From an uncultured Clostridia bacterium (GTDB lineage Bacteria; Bacillota; Clostridia; Oscillospirales; Acutalibacteraceae): DNA of 42,496 nt. The first letter of the stretch is position 1. Each line of letters opens with the position of its first letter. Shown here piece by piece: positions 40,650 through 42,496 of the stretch. The position numbers and the translations under genes are program-made. Location of the stretch: assembly GCA_947631945.1 (NCBI GenBank), contig CANRNI010000023.1, positions 1 to 42,496 of the forward strand. The letters run 5' to 3'. The notes below the pieces were generated by a model, which was not told the DNA's origin, made no database searches, and saw only the letters and a list, made by a program, of their open reading frames with translations.

Positions 40650-42203
40650 TCAGAAAGAAAAAACGTGTTTAAATATAACTAAAATCAAATTTTTTACCGC
40701 GTTGATAAACGTTTTGAAAAAGTCAAAAATTGAGGGAGAATCGTTGTCGGGCTGAGCAGGAATTATCTCTTCGTTGCCGTTATTTTCCATAAACTGCGGG
40801 AACTTTTCATTTGTGTGAACCGTAGGCTGACCGTCGTACAGCAATGCCCAATCGGTAAACTCAAGATAGCCCAAAGTGAAATCGGAATGGGAAAGACCTT
40901 TTACGAACCATGTATACTCGGGAAAAGCCGCAGTCGAAGCGTCTATAATTCCGTCGGCGGACAGGTGATCGTGACCGCAGTCAACAGCCTGTTTGTAACC
41001 GTCGCCGAGAGTTTTTCCGAACGGAGCGCATACCGCGCCGACGCTCATATATTTTGTATCTATTAGCATATCGGACTGACCCGGTTCAAGCTCGTTTACA
41101 GGAATTGTGGAAATATTATAGCCGCAGGCAATAACTAATTTTACGCCGTCGTCAAGGGCGCTGTTAAGTATATCGGTCAACCTGTTTTGCACGTTATAAT
41201 GGTAAGAATCTATCTTTTCGATTAGCTTAGCGTATTTTTCGGTATCCGAAAGCGTTGCCGCCTTCGCGCTCTCATAAAACTCATCGGGAACGAAAGCCCA
41301 TACTCCCGGCATCGTTCCGAAAAGCTTTGTGAGAGACTCGGCAAAAATCCTGTCAAACTGCTCGTCAAGGAGCTTCTGGACGGCAATCAGCAAAGAATCC
41401 ATAACACCGGCTTTTTTCAGGACGTTCATTATTCCCGTTACAAGCTTACCGGTAATATCATCGCCGAGAAGACTTTCCACAAAATCAGTTAATTCTCCGC
41501 TTTTATCGCCTACGGAAGCCTGTTTTTCAAGAAGAGCGCCAATAAGAGATATACCCTGATATGCCGGAGAAAGGAACATGAGAGTATCTATATCATCATG
41601 ACCGTAAAGCGCAAGATACGCCGCGACGATTGTATTGCCCTGACTGTGGGCTACGAACGAAACCTTGTCATGACCTGTAAATTCTTTTACATAATCGGTA
41701 TATTCCTTTAACCTTTTCGCGTTGTCAAGCGGAGACACTCTCCAATCCTGATGAAAAGTAAATTCACCGTAGGGAACGTCGGTCTGAGTAAGCCTGCCGA
41801 GACGGTAATGAGTTATTTTATGTGTATCCAACGCGGGAAACGCGGCGTATTCGGAGCTTATTGACACATTATATTTTGATTCGCCGTTTTCATCAAACGA
41901 CATCTGCCCGAGAATTATATCAAGGGCCTCCATCGCGTTATCCGCGAAGGCTTTGGAATCATTGACGGCCGCTCCCGACACGGCTTTTAACAAGGACGGC
42001 AAAGATTTTACTATAACGTCACTTTCGGGAGGAAATACCGCAGTCGGATTTTCACTCTCTGGATTAAGATAAAGAGGGTCACCGAAGCCGACAACATAAA
42101 TGACAGGCGTAATGCCGCAATCGCATTTATCGGAAGCAAAAGCGACGGACGACATAGAAAATAACATTACTGCCGCAAGCAAAATACTTATAATTTTTTT
42201 CAT
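40650..42203 (-). CDS. Secreted LCAT-like alpha/beta-hydrolase (lipase/esterase)
   Basis: The 517-residue protein has a signal peptide (about 1-24, AFASDKCDC). An alpha/beta-hydrolase domain follows, whose nucleophile Ser187 is in FVAHSQGNT. An upstream DWRVSPLDNAKRLKEY segment resembles lecithin:cholesterol acyltransferase-type lipases. VVGFGDPLY near residue 37 is a likely oxyanion-hole strand. Candidate acid/base residues lie in the C-terminal half (SADGIIDASTAAFPEY and GLSHSDF). A C-terminal hydrophobic segment (about 495-517) could anchor it to the membrane. It has its own promoter and starts at an ATG after AAGGTGA. Lipid or ester substrates are inferred from the family. Confidence 0.87.
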   Translation of the reverse strand: MKKIISILLAAVMLFSMSSVAFASDKCDCGITPVIYVVGFGDPLYLNPESENPTAVFPPESDVIVKSLPSLLKAVSGAAVNDSKAFADNAMEALDIILGQMSFDENGESKYNVSISSEYAAFPALDTHKITHYRLGRLTQTDVPYGEFTFHQDWRVSPLDNAKRLKEYTDYVKEFTGHDKVSFVAHSQGNTIVAAYLALYGHDDIDTLMFLSPAYQGISLIGALLEKQASVGDKSGELTDFVESLLGDDITGKLVTGIMNVLKKAGVMDSLLIAVQKLLDEQFDRIFAESLTKLFGTMPGVWAFVPDEFYESAKAATLSDTEKYAKLIEKIDSYHYNVQNRLTDILNSALDDGVKLVIACGYNISTIPVNELEPGQSDMLIDTKYMSVGAVCAPFGKTLGDGYKQAVDCGHDHLSADGIIDASTAAFPEYTWFVKGLSHSDFTLGYLEFTDWALLYDGQPTVHTNEKFPQFMENNGNEEIIPAQPDNDSPSIFDFFKTFINAVKNLILVIFKHVFSF

Positions 42204-42233
42204 GATATCACCTTAACATTATTTTTCAAAGGA

Positions 42234-42262
42234 ATTATATCAAATTAATACATATATTTCAA
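42234..42262 (-). promoter_or_regulatory. Sigma-A promoter for the LCAT-like lipase gene
   Basis: TTGAAA and TATAAT with a 17-bp spacer on the minus strand, about 30 nt before the start. I recognise nothing in 42263-42440. Confidence 0.78.
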
Positions 42263-42442
42263 GTAAAAAATTATTTAAAAATTATTTAAAAATGACCAAA
42301 GGCGTTGTTAAATGAAACCATTAACGAAAAATGATAATTAAACTAAACTGATGCGATTATAGACATCGGCAAATACAACATCAACAGCATAAATGGAATT
42401 GTCTTAGTCAAAAAAACATGGCGCTGTAAAAAAACAAGTCTA

Positions 42443-42486
42443 AAATGACACCGATATTTTCAATAAAGTGAATATCGGTGTCATTT
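42443..42486. terminator. Perfect 16-bp inverted repeat near the window edge
   Basis: AAATGACACCGATATT is repeated as its exact complement after a 12-nt loop. It may be a terminator for a plus-strand-convergent gene outside the window, or a repeat end. It lacks a clear U-run. Confidence 0.5.
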
Positions 42487-42496
42487 CTTAAACTTT

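Overview
The window looks like chromosomal DNA from an anaerobic Clostridia member, most likely Oscillospiraceae/Ruminococcaceae-like. This rests on AT-rich intergenic DNA, AGGAG-type ribosome binding sites, sigma-A promoters with 17-bp spacers, BspA-type leucine-rich and CxxCG-repeat surface proteins, dockerin-like tails and L-lactate dehydrogenase. The organism assignment is inference. I saw no rRNA, tRNA, CRISPR array, prophage or transposase gene.

Layout. Positions 1-13,900 carry mostly core genes on the minus strand: a secreted protein, a class B penicillin-binding protein, folC, valS, recD2 with a hotdog thioesterase, a lipoprotein, and a birA-bioY biotin unit under a BirA operator. ldh is on the plus strand. 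From 14,244 to 15,347 lies a secreted leucine-rich-repeat protein with a dockerin-like tail. From 15,482 to 19,450 lies a two-gene ABC exporter preceded by a 38-codon ORF with its own promoter and terminator. Then come hpf (minus) and a plus-strand operon of response regulator, sensor kinase and split chromate transporter. From 23,925 to 27,765 is a four-gene sugar operon: three xylose-isomerase-like TIM barrels and a Gfo/Idh/MocA oxidoreductase. From 27,913 to 30,075 is trmN6-rsmI-membrane protein. From 30,207 to 36,163 are two more secreted proteins with dockerin-like tails, an RluA-family pseudouridine synthase, and a CBS/zinc-ribbon pair. A second ABC exporter pair (36,563-40,140) and a secreted LCAT-like lipase (40,650-42,203) end the window.

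A family of short non-coding inverted-repeat (MITE-like) elements is scattered through the window. It occurs as 178-179-bp and 78-79-bp forms, plus chimeric and decayed copies. Two copies supply the last codons and stop of neighbouring genes, and others sit in leaders or between convergent genes. This family and the leader-ORF/exporter arrangement at 15,482-19,450 are the two most interesting things seen. The latter resembles in architecture the bmrB-bmrCD attenuation system of Bacillus, though a peptide-export role is also possible.
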